Shown here piece by piece: positions 25,932-33,537 of a stretch of DNA of 64,000 nt. Numbering within the stretch: position 1 is the first letter of the stretch; the number at the start of each line of letters is the position of its first letter. Origin of the DNA: JBMDXB01 sp048594885. GTDB lineage: Bacteria > Acidobacteriota > Vicinamibacteria > Vicinamibacterales > 2-12-FULL-66-21. A model generated the notes under the pieces. It made no database searches and was not told the origin of the DNA. It saw only the letters and a program-made list of their open reading frames with translations. A program made the position numbers and the translations under genes. The stretch is from positions 1-64,000 of the forward strand of contig JBMDXB010000121.1 of the NCBI GenBank assembly GCA_048594885.1. Direction: 5' to 3'.

Positions 25932-26603
25932 GTGAAGCGGGAAAAGGGACGTCCCACTGACACGGCGGAGCCTGTCTCGGAGCTGACCACGAATCGCCTT
26001 TCCGTGTATCTGCGGTGCCTCAACGTGCTGGATGCCGCCGGCGTGGGGACGGTGTCGTCGCAGGCGCTGGCGGAGCAGTTTCATCTCAACGCGGCGCTGA
26101 TCCGGAAGGACCTGGCGTACTTCGGCGAGTTCGGCGTGCGCGGCGTCGGCTACTACGTCAAGGAGCTGCGGCGCCACCTGCGGCAGATCCTCGGCGTCGA
26201 CGCGCACATTCCCGTGGCGATCGTCGGCGCCGGCAACCTTGGGCTTGCGCTGGCCGATTATCCGGGCTTCCGGCAGGACGGCTTCGAGATCGCCGCGCTG
26301 TTCGACGCGTCGAGCGAGAAGATCGGCCGGCAGTCGCGCAGCGGCGTTCCCATCCACGACATCCGAAATCTGCGCACCATCGTCCGGCGCTCACGCGTGC
26401 GCATCGCCGTGATCGCGGTCCCGGCCGCGACGGCGCAGGCTGTCGTCAACGCCGTCGTCGACGCCGGCGTGAAGGCGATCTTGAATTTCTCGCCCGGCAC
26501 GCTCAAGGTGCCGGCCGAGGTGAAGCTGAAGAGCGTGGACCTGACAGTGTCGCTCGAGAGCCTGTCGTTTTTCCTGGCGCAGGGTGAGAACAATGGGCAG
26601 TGA
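25932..26603 (+). CDS. rex: Redox-sensing transcriptional repressor Rex
   Basis: A 223-residue dimeric repressor that reads the NADH/NAD+ ratio. The N-terminal winged helix (RLSVYLRCLNVLDAAGVGTVSSQALAEQFHLNAALIRKDLAYFGEFG) includes the Rex DNA-recognition block. The Rossmann domain begins at VAIVGAGNLGLALADY and continues with AALFDASSEKIG and ILNFSPGTLKVP. A C-terminal swap helix follows (SLESLSFFLAQ). It starts with GTG 25932. Its end overlaps the start of the MoaC frame by 11 bp. Targets would be fermentation or respiration genes; no clear Rex operator is seen in the 41-bp divergent gap. Confidence 0.95.
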   Translation: MKREKGRPTDTAEPVSELTTNRLSVYLRCLNVLDAAGVGTVSSQALAEQFHLNAALIRKDLAYFGEFGVRGVGYYVKELRRHLRQILGVDAHIPVAIVGAGNLGLALADYPGFRQDGFEIAALFDASSEKIGRQSRSGVPIHDIRNLRTIVRRSRVRIAVIAVPAATAQAVVNAVVDAGVKAILNFSPGTLKVPAEVKLKSVDLTVSLESLSFFLAQGENNGQ

Positions 26604-27210
26604 CACCAGGCTGCCGGCGCGAAGGCCGCGTCGCGCAGCGACGCGGCAAGCGCGAAGCGCGCCCGCGCCGAAGGCGCGTACGGCGCCTGGGGGTGGGGCC
26701 CCAGGCGCACTGAGAAAAGCTGACAGTGCGCCCGAACTCAGCCATGTCGACGAAACCGGCGCCGTGCGCATGGTCGACGTCAGCGACAAGGCGGTCACGG
26801 CGCGCGAGGCGGTCGCGCGCGGCCGCATCACGATGTCGGCCGACGCGGTGCGCCAGGTGCGCACGGGCGCGATCAAGAAGGGCGATCCGCTGCAGGCGGC
26901 GCGGCTGGCCGGGATCATGGCCGCCAAGCGCACCTCCGAGCTGATTCCGCTCTGCCATCCGCTCGCGCTGACGCACGCCGACGTCATCCTGCACGACATG
27001 CCAGACGGGTACGAGATCGAGGCGCGCGTGCGCACGTCGGCGCAGACCGGCGTCGAGATGGAAGCGCTGACCGCCGTATCCGTCGCCGCGCTGACGATCT
27101 ACGACATGGTCAAGGCCATCGACAAGGCGATGGTCATCTCCGATATTCGGCTGACTGAAAAGCGGGGTGGCAAGTCGGACTATCATCGCAACCCGGTGAG
27201 ACGTGACTGA
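26593..27210 (+). CDS. moaC: Cyclic pyranopterin monophosphate synthase MoaC with repeat-derived N-terminal extension
   Basis: MoaC, with MoaA, makes cyclic pyranopterin monophosphate in molybdenum-cofactor synthesis. The standard protein begins around residue 52 (LSHVDETGAVRMVDVSDKA) and runs to the end. Family blocks include AARLAGIMAAKRTSELIPLCHPL, TGVEMEALTAVSVAALTIYDM and SDIRLTEKRGGKSDYH. The preceding ~48 residues are Arg/Ala/Gly-rich and encoded by three consecutive hairpins (26625-26732), in frame with the ATG at 26593, which overlaps the rex stop region. There is no ATG or GTG in frame between the extension and the conserved part, except a CTG. It also overlaps the next gene by 8 bp. 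No other molybdopterin gene is present. Confidence 0.92.
   Translation: MGSDTRLPARRPRRAATRQARSAPAPKARTAPGGGAPGALRKADSAPELSHVDETGAVRMVDVSDKAVTAREAVARGRITMSADAVRQVRTGAIKKGDPLQAARLAGIMAAKRTSELIPLCHPLALTHADVILHDMPDGYEIEARVRTSAQTGVEMEALTAVSVAALTIYDMVKAIDKAMVISDIRLTEKRGGKSDYHRNPVRRD
26625..26732. repeat. Three consecutive hairpins inside the 5' part of moaC
   Basis: Hairpin 1: GCCGCGTCGC - GCA - GCGACGCGGC (26625-26647). Hairpin 2: GCGCCTGGGG - 6 nt - CCCCAGGCGC (26683-26708). Hairpin 3: GGCGCACTG - 11 nt - CAGTGCGCC (26704-26732). All stems are perfect. They lie in frame and are read through, giving an extra Arg/Ala-rich stretch before the conserved MoaC fold. Confidence 0.85.
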
Positions 27211-29080
27211 ATCCAACCACGCTGAAGAAACAACCGTTCACACGATCGCCGAGCTCCCGTTCCACGTGCTCGGGCGGTTTCCGAAGCCGGTGACGGTCGG
27301 CCGCGCCCGCGAAGGGCGGATCGACGGGCTGTCGAACAAGGAGTTCTTCGAGCAGGTTCGCGATCTGTCGCTCGGGCTGTCGGCGCTCGGCATGCGCGCC
27401 GGCGATCGCGTCGCGATTCTCTCGGAGAGCCGTCCCGAATGGCTGGCGACGGACCTGGCCGTCGTCACAGCCGGCGCCGTGACGGTGCCGATTTATCCGA
27501 CGCTCTCGGCCCCACAGGTGCGTTACATCCTGCAGGACTGCGGCGCCAGGCTGATCGTGCTCTCCACCCGCGCGCAGCTCGAGAAGGTCCGGGCGATCCG
27601 CCACGAGGTGCCGGCGCTCGAGGCTGTCATTGCGATCGAGCCGGACGGCGCGCCGGTCATGTCTGGCCCGGCCAAGGCCGGGCCCTACGCGCTGAACGAC
27701 ACGGTCGGGCCCCACGCGCTGAGCGACGTGATCGCGCGCGGCCACGCGCGCATGACCGGCGAGTGGGGCCCGGCGCGGGAGTTTCGCGACGCCGCGCGCG
27801 CGATTCAGCCCGACCAGCTCGCGACGATCATCTACACGTCGGGCACGACCGGCGAGCCGAAGGGCGTCATGCTGACGCATGGCAACCTGGCGTCGAACAT
27901 GCGCGGCGGCGCCGATGTGCTCGCGGTGAATCAGGAGGACGTGGCGCTGTCCTTTCTTCCGCTGAGCCACTCGTTCGAGCGGACCGTTTCGTACATCTAT
28001 CTGTACGCGGGCGTCACGCTGGTGTTCGCCGAGTCGATCGAGACCGTCGGCCGCGACATTCCGGCGGTCCGGCCGACGGTGATGACCGGCGTGCCGCGCG
28101 CGTTCGAGAAGCTGCAGTCGCGCATCATTGAGAAGGGGCAGGCGGGTTCGGCCGCCCAGGCAGCGATCTTCCGCTGGGCGATTGGCGTCGCCCGCGCTCG
28201 TGGCGCCGCCATGTTGCGCGGCCGTCAGGTTCCGCCGCTCGTCGCGCTCCAGGCGGCGGTGGCCGATCGTCTCGTGTTCTCCAAGATCCGCGACGGGCTC
28301 GGCAGCCGTATCCGCTACGTCGTCTCCGGCAGCGCGCCGCTCGGCAGCGACACGGCGGAGTTCTTTCAGGGCGTCGGCCTCCCCGTGATCGAAGGATACG
28401 GCCTGACGGAGACGGCGCCCATTCTCACGGTGAACCCGCCGGCGGCGCCGCGTGTCGGCACGGTGGGCAAGGCGCTGCCCGGCGTCGAGCTGCGCATCGC
28501 CGCCGACGGCGAGATCCTCGCGCGTGGCCCCAACGTGATGCCGGGCTACTACAACAAGCCGCAGGCCACCGCCGACGCGATCCGCGACGGCTGGTTCCAC
28601 ACCGGCGACATCGGCTCGATCGACGAGGACGGCTATCTCCGGATCACGGATCGCAAGAAGGACCTGCTCGTCACCTCGGGTGGCAAGAAGATCGCCCCCC
28701 AACCCATCGAGGCCGTCCTCAAGCGCAACCCGCTCGTCGGCGAGGCGCTCCTGCTGGGCGACCGCCGGAAGTTCGCCGTGGCGCTGATCGTTCCGGATTT
28801 CGCCGCCCTCGAACGCCGGCTGAAGGATCTCGGCCGGCCGCCCGGCGAGCGCGACGAGCTCGTGCGCCGCGCCGACGTGCTCGCCCTGTATCAGGAGATC
28901 GTCGATGCCCTCAACCGCGACCTGTCGCAGTTCGAGAAGATCAAGAAGATCGCCCTGCTGCCGACCGAGTTCAGCATCGAGAAGGGCGAGCTCACGCCGA
29001 CAATGAAAGTGAAGCGCAAAGTGATTGAAGAGCGCTGGCGCGACACGATCGAACAGCTCTACGCCGGTAATCTGTCGTGA
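27203..29080 (+). CDS. Long-chain acyl-CoA synthetase-type AMP-forming ligase
   Basis: A 625-residue ANL-superfamily enzyme that would activate a fatty acid to acyl-AMP and then acyl-CoA. The P-loop is IYTSGTTGEPKGVMLTHGN; further core motifs are VIEGYGLTETAP, WFHTGDIGSIDEDGYLRITDRKKDLLVTSGGKKIAP and the C-terminal lysine in GELTPTMKVKRKVIEERW. It resembles FadD15-type ligases and has no membrane segment. A palindromic repeat at 27665-27684 is translated in frame as SGPAKAGPYAL (about residue 155-165), with a partial second copy soon after. Starts with GTG 27203, overlapping moaC; its stop is 1 bp from the stop of the convergent efflux gene. Confidence 0.93.
   Translation: MTESNHAEETTVHTIAELPFHVLGRFPKPVTVGRAREGRIDGLSNKEFFEQVRDLSLGLSALGMRAGDRVAILSESRPEWLATDLAVVTAGAVTVPIYPTLSAPQVRYILQDCGARLIVLSTRAQLEKVRAIRHEVPALEAVIAIEPDGAPVMSGPAKAGPYALNDTVGPHALSDVIARGHARMTGEWGPAREFRDAARAIQPDQLATIIYTSGTTGEPKGVMLTHGNLASNMRGGADVLAVNQEDVALSFLPLSHSFERTVSYIYLYAGVTLVFAESIETVGRDIPAVRPTVMTGVPRAFEKLQSRIIEKGQAGSAAQAAIFRWAIGVARARGAAMLRGRQVPPLVALQAAVADRLVFSKIRDGLGSRIRYVVSGSAPLGSDTAEFFQGVGLPVIEGYGLTETAPILTVNPPAAPRVGTVGKALPGVELRIAADGEILARGPNVMPGYYNKPQATADAIRDGWFHTGDIGSIDEDGYLRITDRKKDLLVTSGGKKIAPQPIEAVLKRNPLVGEALLLGDRRKFAVALIVPDFAALERRLKDLGRPPGERDELVRRADVLALYQEIVDALNRDLSQFEKIKKIALLPTEFSIEKGELTPTMKVKRKVIEERWRDTIEQLYAGNLS
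27665..27684. repeat. Dispersed 20-bp palindrome inside the acyl-CoA ligase gene
   Basis: GGCCCGGCCA AGGCCGGGCC, a near-perfect palindrome (stem 9 bp, central AA), continued by CTAC. Two identical palindromes in the other orientation lie at 32884 and 34222. Here it is translated as GPAKAGPY in the ligase. A weaker GGTCGGGCCCC follows 23 bp later. Confidence 0.9.
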
Positions 29081-29081
29081 T

Positions 29082-29909
29082 CTAGATTTCGTCGGGCGGT
29101 GGCTCGATATGAATCACCGCGTCGCGGATCTGCGGGTACTTTTCCAACAGACGATCCTTCACAACATGTGAGAGCCGGTGCGCTTCGTGCAGCGTCGTGG
29201 TGCCGTGAAACCAGACGTGGAGATCGAGGAACGTGTGGTCGGCGGAGCCGCGCGTACGGATCTGATGGCAGCCGACCACTTCCGGCACGCCCATCACCAC
29301 TCGGCGGATGTCGTCCTCCGCAATGACGATGCGGTCGGCAAGCACCTGCGAGGTCTCCTGGCCGATGCGATAGCCGGTGCGGGCGATGAACACCGCGATG
29401 ATCAGTCCGCCGATCGGGTCGAGGATCGGGTAGCCCGCCCACGCCGCCGCCAGTGAAACCAGCACGCCGCAGGAGGTGAACACGTCGCTGCGCGTGTGCA
29501 TGGCGTCGGCCTGCAGCAGCTCGCTGTTGAGCGCGCGGCTGCGGCCCGACTCGTATTTCACGACGAGCAGGTTCACCGCGAGCGTCACGATCATCACGAC
29601 GAAGCTGAGGGCGGTGACCTCCGGCGTGCCTCCGGAACGCAGGCGCACGACTGCCGTCCGCACGACTTCGAGGACGACGAAGGCGAGCAGGAACATGATG
29701 CCGCCGGCGGCGAGCGTCTCGAACTTGCGATGGCCGTAGGGATGGTCGGCGTCCGGAGGCTTGCGCGCCACGCGCAGGCCGGCGAGCGCCATCACGTTCG
29801 ATGCGGAATCCGTGACCGAGTGGAAGCCGTCCGAGATCATGCTGACGGCGCCGGTCGCATAGCCCAACACGAGCTTTGCCCCGGCGACCGCCAGGTTCAG
29901 AAGGAGCAC
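29082..29909 (-). CDS. Cation diffusion facilitator family transporter
   Basis: About 275 residues or slightly more: a six-helix divalent-cation/proton antiporter that exports Zn, Mn, Fe or Co. The first helix MLLLNLAVAGAKLVLG leads to the metal site SMISDGFHSVTD (helix 2) and the partner site LQADAMHTRSDVFT (helix 5). The cytosolic C-terminal domain has HQIRTRGSADHTFLDLHVWFHGTTTLHEAHRL. I give the conservative GTG start at 29909. Codons just upstream read IDRYSAVFRVLVR in frame, which is how family members begin. No ATG, GTG or TTG lies between the lepB stop and 29909, so an unusual start is possible. Last gene of the lytS-lytT-lepB operon. Confidence 0.9.
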   Translation of the reverse strand: MLLLNLAVAGAKLVLGYATGAVSMISDGFHSVTDSASNVMALAGLRVARKPPDADHPYGHRKFETLAAGGIMFLLAFVVLEVVRTAVVRLRSGGTPEVTALSFVVMIVTLAVNLLVVKYESGRSRALNSELLQADAMHTRSDVFTSCGVLVSLAAAWAGYPILDPIGGLIIAVFIARTGYRIGQETSQVLADRIVIAEDDIRRVVMGVPEVVGCHQIRTRGSADHTFLDLHVWFHGTTTLHEAHRLSHVVKDRLLEKYPQIRDAVIHIEPPPDEI

Positions 29910-29952
29910 GCGAACGAGGACGCGGAAGACCGCGCTGTAGCGATCGATAGGA

Positions 29953-30732
29953 TTAGAACAGGCGCGCGTGGGGGACCGGCCACCACCGCAGTTGCACCTT
30001 GCCGATGATGTACTTCTTCGGCACGAACCCCCAATGCCGGCTGTCGGAGCTGTTGTTCCGGTGGTCGCCCATCACGAAGTAGTAGCCCTCCGGCACCACT
30101 TCGGGGCCCCAGTCGTCGTGGCTGCGGTACTCGGGCGGCACGAAGGAGTCGTCCATGAGCTGATCGTTCACGTAGACCTTGCCGGCGACGATCCGGACCG
30201 TGTCCCCTTCCTCCGCGATCACACGCTTGACGAACGACTTTTCCGGCTTGTTCGGGTAGTACAACATGACGATGTCGCCGACCTGCGGCTCGCCGATCCA
30301 CGACATGTACGCCGCTTTGTTCACGATCAGGCGGTCCTGATCCGCAAGTGTCGGCGCCATGCTCTGGCCTTCGACACGGGCGACCTGAAAGCCGAAGGTG
30401 ACGATGAGCGTCGCGTAGACGGCGGCCGATGCCAGCGTCTTCAGCCACGCGACGAACTCGTCGGCCAGCCGGCCGAAGCTGAACGAGCCGGCGTCGAGGC
30501 CGGCCTCGGCCGGCGCGGCGGCGGCGACCGCACCAAGAGCTGCGCCGGCAGCCAGCGCGGGCGGGAGTGCGTCGGCTGCGGACATCGCAGCCTCGGGCAC
30601 GCTCTCGGCGGGCGGCAACACCTCGCCGTACTGTGCCGGCGGCGGATCGAACTGCCGCTGGTCGGGCACTTCGTACGCCTCCGGCCGCGGTGGGGGCGTG
30701 CTGAACGGGTCGTAGGTCGTGTCGTCGCTCAT
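29953..30732 (-). CDS. lepB: Signal peptidase I
   Basis: A 259-residue membrane serine protease that cleaves Sec signal peptides. The catalytic Ser124 lies in VEGQSMAPTL and the general base Lys169 in KSFVKRVIAEEGD; the conserved box VMGDHRNNSSDSRHWG is intact. One membrane helix precedes the serine (TLASAAVYATLIVTFGFQV). The first ~95 residues are unusual: Pro-, Asp- and Ala-rich, with an Ala-rich stretch, probably disordered in the cytosol. It overlaps the upstream LytTR regulator by 4 bp (ATGA), so signal peptidase expression is tied to a two-component system. Confidence 0.95.
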   Translation of the reverse strand: MSDDTTYDPFSTPPPRPEAYEVPDQRQFDPPPAQYGEVLPPAESVPEAAMSAADALPPALAAGAALGAVAAAAPAEAGLDAGSFSFGRLADEFVAWLKTLASAAVYATLIVTFGFQVARVEGQSMAPTLADQDRLIVNKAAYMSWIGEPQVGDIVMLYYPNKPEKSFVKRVIAEEGDTVRIVAGKVYVNDQLMDDSFVPPEYRSHDDWGPEVVPEGYYFVMGDHRNNSSDSRHWGFVPKKYIIGKVQLRWWPVPHARLF

Positions 30733-31547
30733 AGCCTCAAATATTCACGCAGCCGTTTGGTCTGCGACCGGCTCACGGGGATTTCGGAGCCCTTGGCATC
30801 CTTCATCTTCAGGATGTAATTTCTGCTGAACCAGGGGACGATCTCCTTGATGCGGTTGATGTTGACCAGATGCGACCGGTGCACACGCCAGAATACCGCG
30901 GGATCCAGCCTTGCCTGCAACTCGTCCAGTGTCCGATAGTTAGACGTTCCCGACAAGCTGTTCGTTACAACCGTGATCACGTCGTCCTCGACCGAGGCGT
31001 GGACGACCTCATCCGTCCGGATGAGGAGGAACCGATCGCCCACTTTGACCGCCAATTGCTCGCGGCGGTCGTCGCGGCGCTCGTCGCGTCCGGAGAGCAG
31101 TTGCAACAGTTTCTCCAGCTCCGGGGCCGACGGGCGGGCGGCGGTTCGATCCGCCTGCACGCGCCGTCTGGCACGCTCGATCGCGGTCTCGAGCCGCTCG
31201 GGCGCGACCGGCTTGAGCAGGTAGTCGACTGCATTGACGTCGAACGCCTGGATCGCGTGCTGGTCGTAGGCGGTCACGAACACGAACTGGCACTCGATCC
31301 CGGCCTCGAGCACGCGCCGTGCGACCTCGAAGCCCGTCAGCCCCGGCATCTGGACGTCGAGCATGACGATGTCGGGCTCGTGTTCCTCGACGACGCGAAG
31401 CGCCTCGACGCCGTTGCCAGCCTGCGCGACGATTTCCACCCCGTCGAGCTGCCCGAGCAGATAGCACAGCTCGTCGCGCGCAAGCTGCTCATCGTCGACG
31501 ACCACGACGCGCAGGGCCTCGGCGGCAGCGTCTCCGTCCTGCCTCAT
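30729..31547 (-). CDS. LytTR-type response regulator
   Basis: A 272-residue regulator of the LytR/AlgR class. The receiver domain (11-125) has DDE at 18-20, phospho-acceptor Asp64 in VMLDVQMPG, Thr in FVTAYD and Lys in YLLKPVAP. The C-terminal LytTR DNA-binding domain (about 165-270) is recognised by VKVGDRFLLIRTDEVVHASVEDD, YRTLDELQARLDPAVFWRVHRSHLVNINRIKEIVPW and IPVSRSQTKRLREYL. It overlaps the sensor gene upstream (ATGA) and lepB downstream (ATGA). It likely binds direct repeats ahead of envelope genes; targets unknown. Confidence 0.95.
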   Translation of the reverse strand: MRQDGDAAAEALRVVVVDDEQLARDELCYLLGQLDGVEIVAQAGNGVEALRVVEEHEPDIVMLDVQMPGLTGFEVARRVLEAGIECQFVFVTAYDQHAIQAFDVNAVDYLLKPVAPERLETAIERARRRVQADRTAARPSAPELEKLLQLLSGRDERRDDRREQLAVKVGDRFLLIRTDEVVHASVEDDVITVVTNSLSGTSNYRTLDELQARLDPAVFWRVHRSHLVNINRIKEIVPWFSRNYILKMKDAKGSEIPVSRSQTKRLREYLRL

Positions 31548-32869
31548 GCCGTGATCCGTGCAGGAACGACGAGCTCCGGAATGACAACGCGGGCGCAGGT
31601 GCCTTCGCCGGGAACGCTGTCGAGTTGAAGCTGGTAATTGGCGCCGTAGATGACCCGCAGCCGTTCGTTGACGTTCCGCAGGCCGATGCCGCCGGTGCGG
31701 ATGCGTTCTGGCGCCTCGTGGCGCACGCCCACGCCGTCGTCGATCACGTCGATGATCGCATGGCCGTTCTGCCGGCTGCTTCGGATCGTAATGCGGCCCT
31801 CGCCGATCTTCGGCTCCAGACCGTGCTTGATCGAATTCTCGATGAGCGGCTGCAGCAGCATGCTCGGCACCACGACGTCGAGACTGTCGGGATCGATGTC
31901 CTTCTCGACGCGCAGCTTGGGACCGAACCGGATGCTCTCGATATCGAGGTATTCGTCGATGGCTTCGAGCTCCTCACGTAGCGTGACGAAATGCTCCTGG
32001 CTGCGGAGCAGCCGGCGCAGCAGCCCTGAAAGCCGGACGATCAGCGTCCGCGCGGTCTCGGGCTGCGAGCGGATCAGCGACGAGATCGACGTCAGCGTGT
32101 TGAACAGAAAGTGAGGGTTGATCTGGCTCGCGAGCGCTTCGACGCGCGCGGCCATCAGCAGCTTCTCCTGTTCCTGGAGGCGATGCTCGATGCGCGCGCT
32201 GTTCCAGATCTTGATCGGTATCGCGACGCACAGCACCGTGGCCAGGACGACGAGCGCGATCATCCACCACCGGCCGTCCGGCGCGGGAAGGAAGAAAATG
32301 CGCGGCGGATCGGCGAAGCGATGGCCGAGCGTCTGCCTGAGGATCTCGAGGCCCACCGGCGCGGCGAGCAGGATCACGACCCAGTCGATCTTGAACCGCC
32401 GTACGAGCTGCCACACGTTGCGGTGCAGGTCGGTGAAGAAGAGCGGCGAGAAATGCCAGATCGCTTCCTTCGGACAGATTTCACGCAGGCCGCCGCCGGC
32501 GAAGCCGCAGCCAATCGCGAAGGGCAGCGCGATCCACTCGCCGACGAAGAGCGGCGGAATGCCGACCATCGTGCCGACGATCGCGCCCGCGTAGGGGCCC
32601 GCCAGCAGGCCGGCCAGAAACGATCCGGCGAGCGTCAAGTCGGCGGCGTTGTAGTTCAGGAGCATCCGGGCGAGGATTCCCGCCGTCAGTGGAACGCCCA
32701 GGCTCGCGGCGAACACCAGCCGCTCCGGCCAGTCGCGCCGCTCGGTCAGCAGGATGCGACGGAACCACGGAAACCGCACCAGCATCGTCGACAGGATCGC
32801 CATCACGGCCAGTTTGAAGACCAGCGTCGTCAGCAGCAGCTGGTGATCCGTGAGGGTCTGGTGAGGCAT
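31544..32869 (-). CDS. LytS-type sensor histidine kinase
   Basis: A 441-residue membrane kinase. The N-terminal half has the LytS-YhcK 5TM sensor fold with hydrophobic helices (LVFAASLGVPLTAGILARMLLNY, LAGSFLAGLLAGPYAGAIVGTMVGIPPLFVGEW, WMIALVVLATVLCVAIPI). The cytosolic part is HisKA_7TM/His_kinase type: phospho-acceptor His in ALASQINPHFLFNTLTSIS, N-box PLIENSIKHGLEP, G-box DDGVGV and TGGIGLRNVNERL. It forms a two-component pair with the overlapping LytTR gene. Start ATG 32869. A dispersed palindrome and a promoter gap of ~130 bp lie upstream of it. Confidence 0.94.
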   Translation of the reverse strand: MPHQTLTDHQLLLTTLVFKLAVMAILSTMLVRFPWFRRILLTERRDWPERLVFAASLGVPLTAGILARMLLNYNAADLTLAGSFLAGLLAGPYAGAIVGTMVGIPPLFVGEWIALPFAIGCGFAGGGLREICPKEAIWHFSPLFFTDLHRNVWQLVRRFKIDWVVILLAAPVGLEILRQTLGHRFADPPRIFFLPAPDGRWWMIALVVLATVLCVAIPIKIWNSARIEHRLQEQEKLLMAARVEALASQINPHFLFNTLTSISSLIRSQPETARTLIVRLSGLLRRLLRSQEHFVTLREELEAIDEYLDIESIRFGPKLRVEKDIDPDSLDVVVPSMLLQPLIENSIKHGLEPKIGEGRITIRSSRQNGHAIIDVIDDGVGVRHEAPERIRTGGIGLRNVNERLRVIYGANYQLQLDSVPGEGTCARVVIPELVVPARITA

Positions 32870-32883
32870 TCGGGAAACCGAAG

Positions 32884-32903
32884 GGCCCGGCCTTGGCCGG
32901 GCC
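32884..32903. repeat. Dispersed 20-bp palindrome upstream of lytS-like gene
   Basis: GGCCCGGCCTTGGCCGGGCC, 15 bp upstream of the sensor kinase start on the minus strand. Same family as 27665 and 34222. Located between divergent genes, so it could also act as a terminator or attenuator hairpin. Confidence 0.9.
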
Positions 32904-32998
32904 GAACGTCGGCCGTAAGTATAGCACCCTCAGCGATTTGTACAGCGCCGGCGGCGCGGCCGCGCGGCTGCGCGAAGGAGTTTTGCTATGATCGGCGG

Positions 32999-33448
32999 AT
33001 GATTCGTCCCTTCCTGGTCGGCTTCGCGACCACGCTCAAGCACATTTTCAAGAAACCCATCACCGTCAATTACCCGGACCAGAAAGTGCCCGTCTTTCCG
33101 AAATGGCGTGGCAAGCAGGTCCTGATGCGGGACGAAAACGGGCTGGAGAAGTGCGTGGCCTGCGGCCTGTGCGCGGTTGCATGCCCGTCGGACGCCATCT
33201 ACCTCGAGCCGGCGCAGAACGACGGCACCGTGCAGGCCGGCCCGCGCTACGCGAAGATCTATCAAATCCACAAGACGCGCTGCATCTTTTGCGGTTACTG
33301 CGAAGAGGCCTGCCCGGTTTCGGCGATCTTCATGGGCAAGGACTACGAGCTCTCGGTCTACAGCAGCAAGGACTTCATCTGGGACAAGCTCGATCTGTTG
33401 GTCCCCGCGGCGCCTTCGCCCGCCGCAGCTGCGGGGCAGCAAGGGTAA
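32999..33448 (+). CDS. nuoI: NADH-quinone oxidoreductase subunit I (NuoI-like ferredoxin)
   Basis: A 149-residue ferredoxin-fold subunit that passes electrons in complex I through two [4Fe-4S] clusters. Both CxxCxxCxxxCP motifs are intact: CVACGLCAVACP and CIFCGYCEEACP. The N-terminus PFLVGFATTLKHIFKKPITVNYP is the amphipathic membrane-anchoring helix of NuoI. No other nuo gene is adjacent. AAGGAG sits about 19 bp from the ATG at 32999, but only 7 bp from an ATG at 32988 that opens a four-codon reading frame MIGG, whose TGA overlaps the nuoI ATG. Its own TAA stop (33446-33448) lies inside the following repeat. Confidence 0.95.
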   Translation: MIRPFLVGFATTLKHIFKKPITVNYPDQKVPVFPKWRGKQVLMRDENGLEKCVACGLCAVACPSDAIYLEPAQNDGTVQAGPRYAKIYQIHKTRCIFCGYCEEACPVSAIFMGKDYELSVYSSKDFIWDKLDLLVPAAPSPAAAAGQQG

Positions 33449-33536
33449 GGAGCAAAGGGTAAAGGGTAAAGGGTAAAGGGTAAAGGGTGAAGAGTAGCGA
33501 CCCTTACCCTTTTCTCTTTTGCCTTTACCCTTTACT
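33440..33536. repeat. Inverted heptamer array, GGGTAAA type
   Basis: Six GGGTAAA-type heptamers (33442-33489) are followed by GGTGAAGAGTAGCG and the inverse arm CCCTTACCCTTTTCTCTTTT, GCCTTTACCCTTTACTC. The left end supplies the nuoI stop codon; the right end abuts the ATG (33538) of the phosphoesterase gene. It can fold into one long hairpin. Confidence 0.93.
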
Positions 33537-33537
33537 C

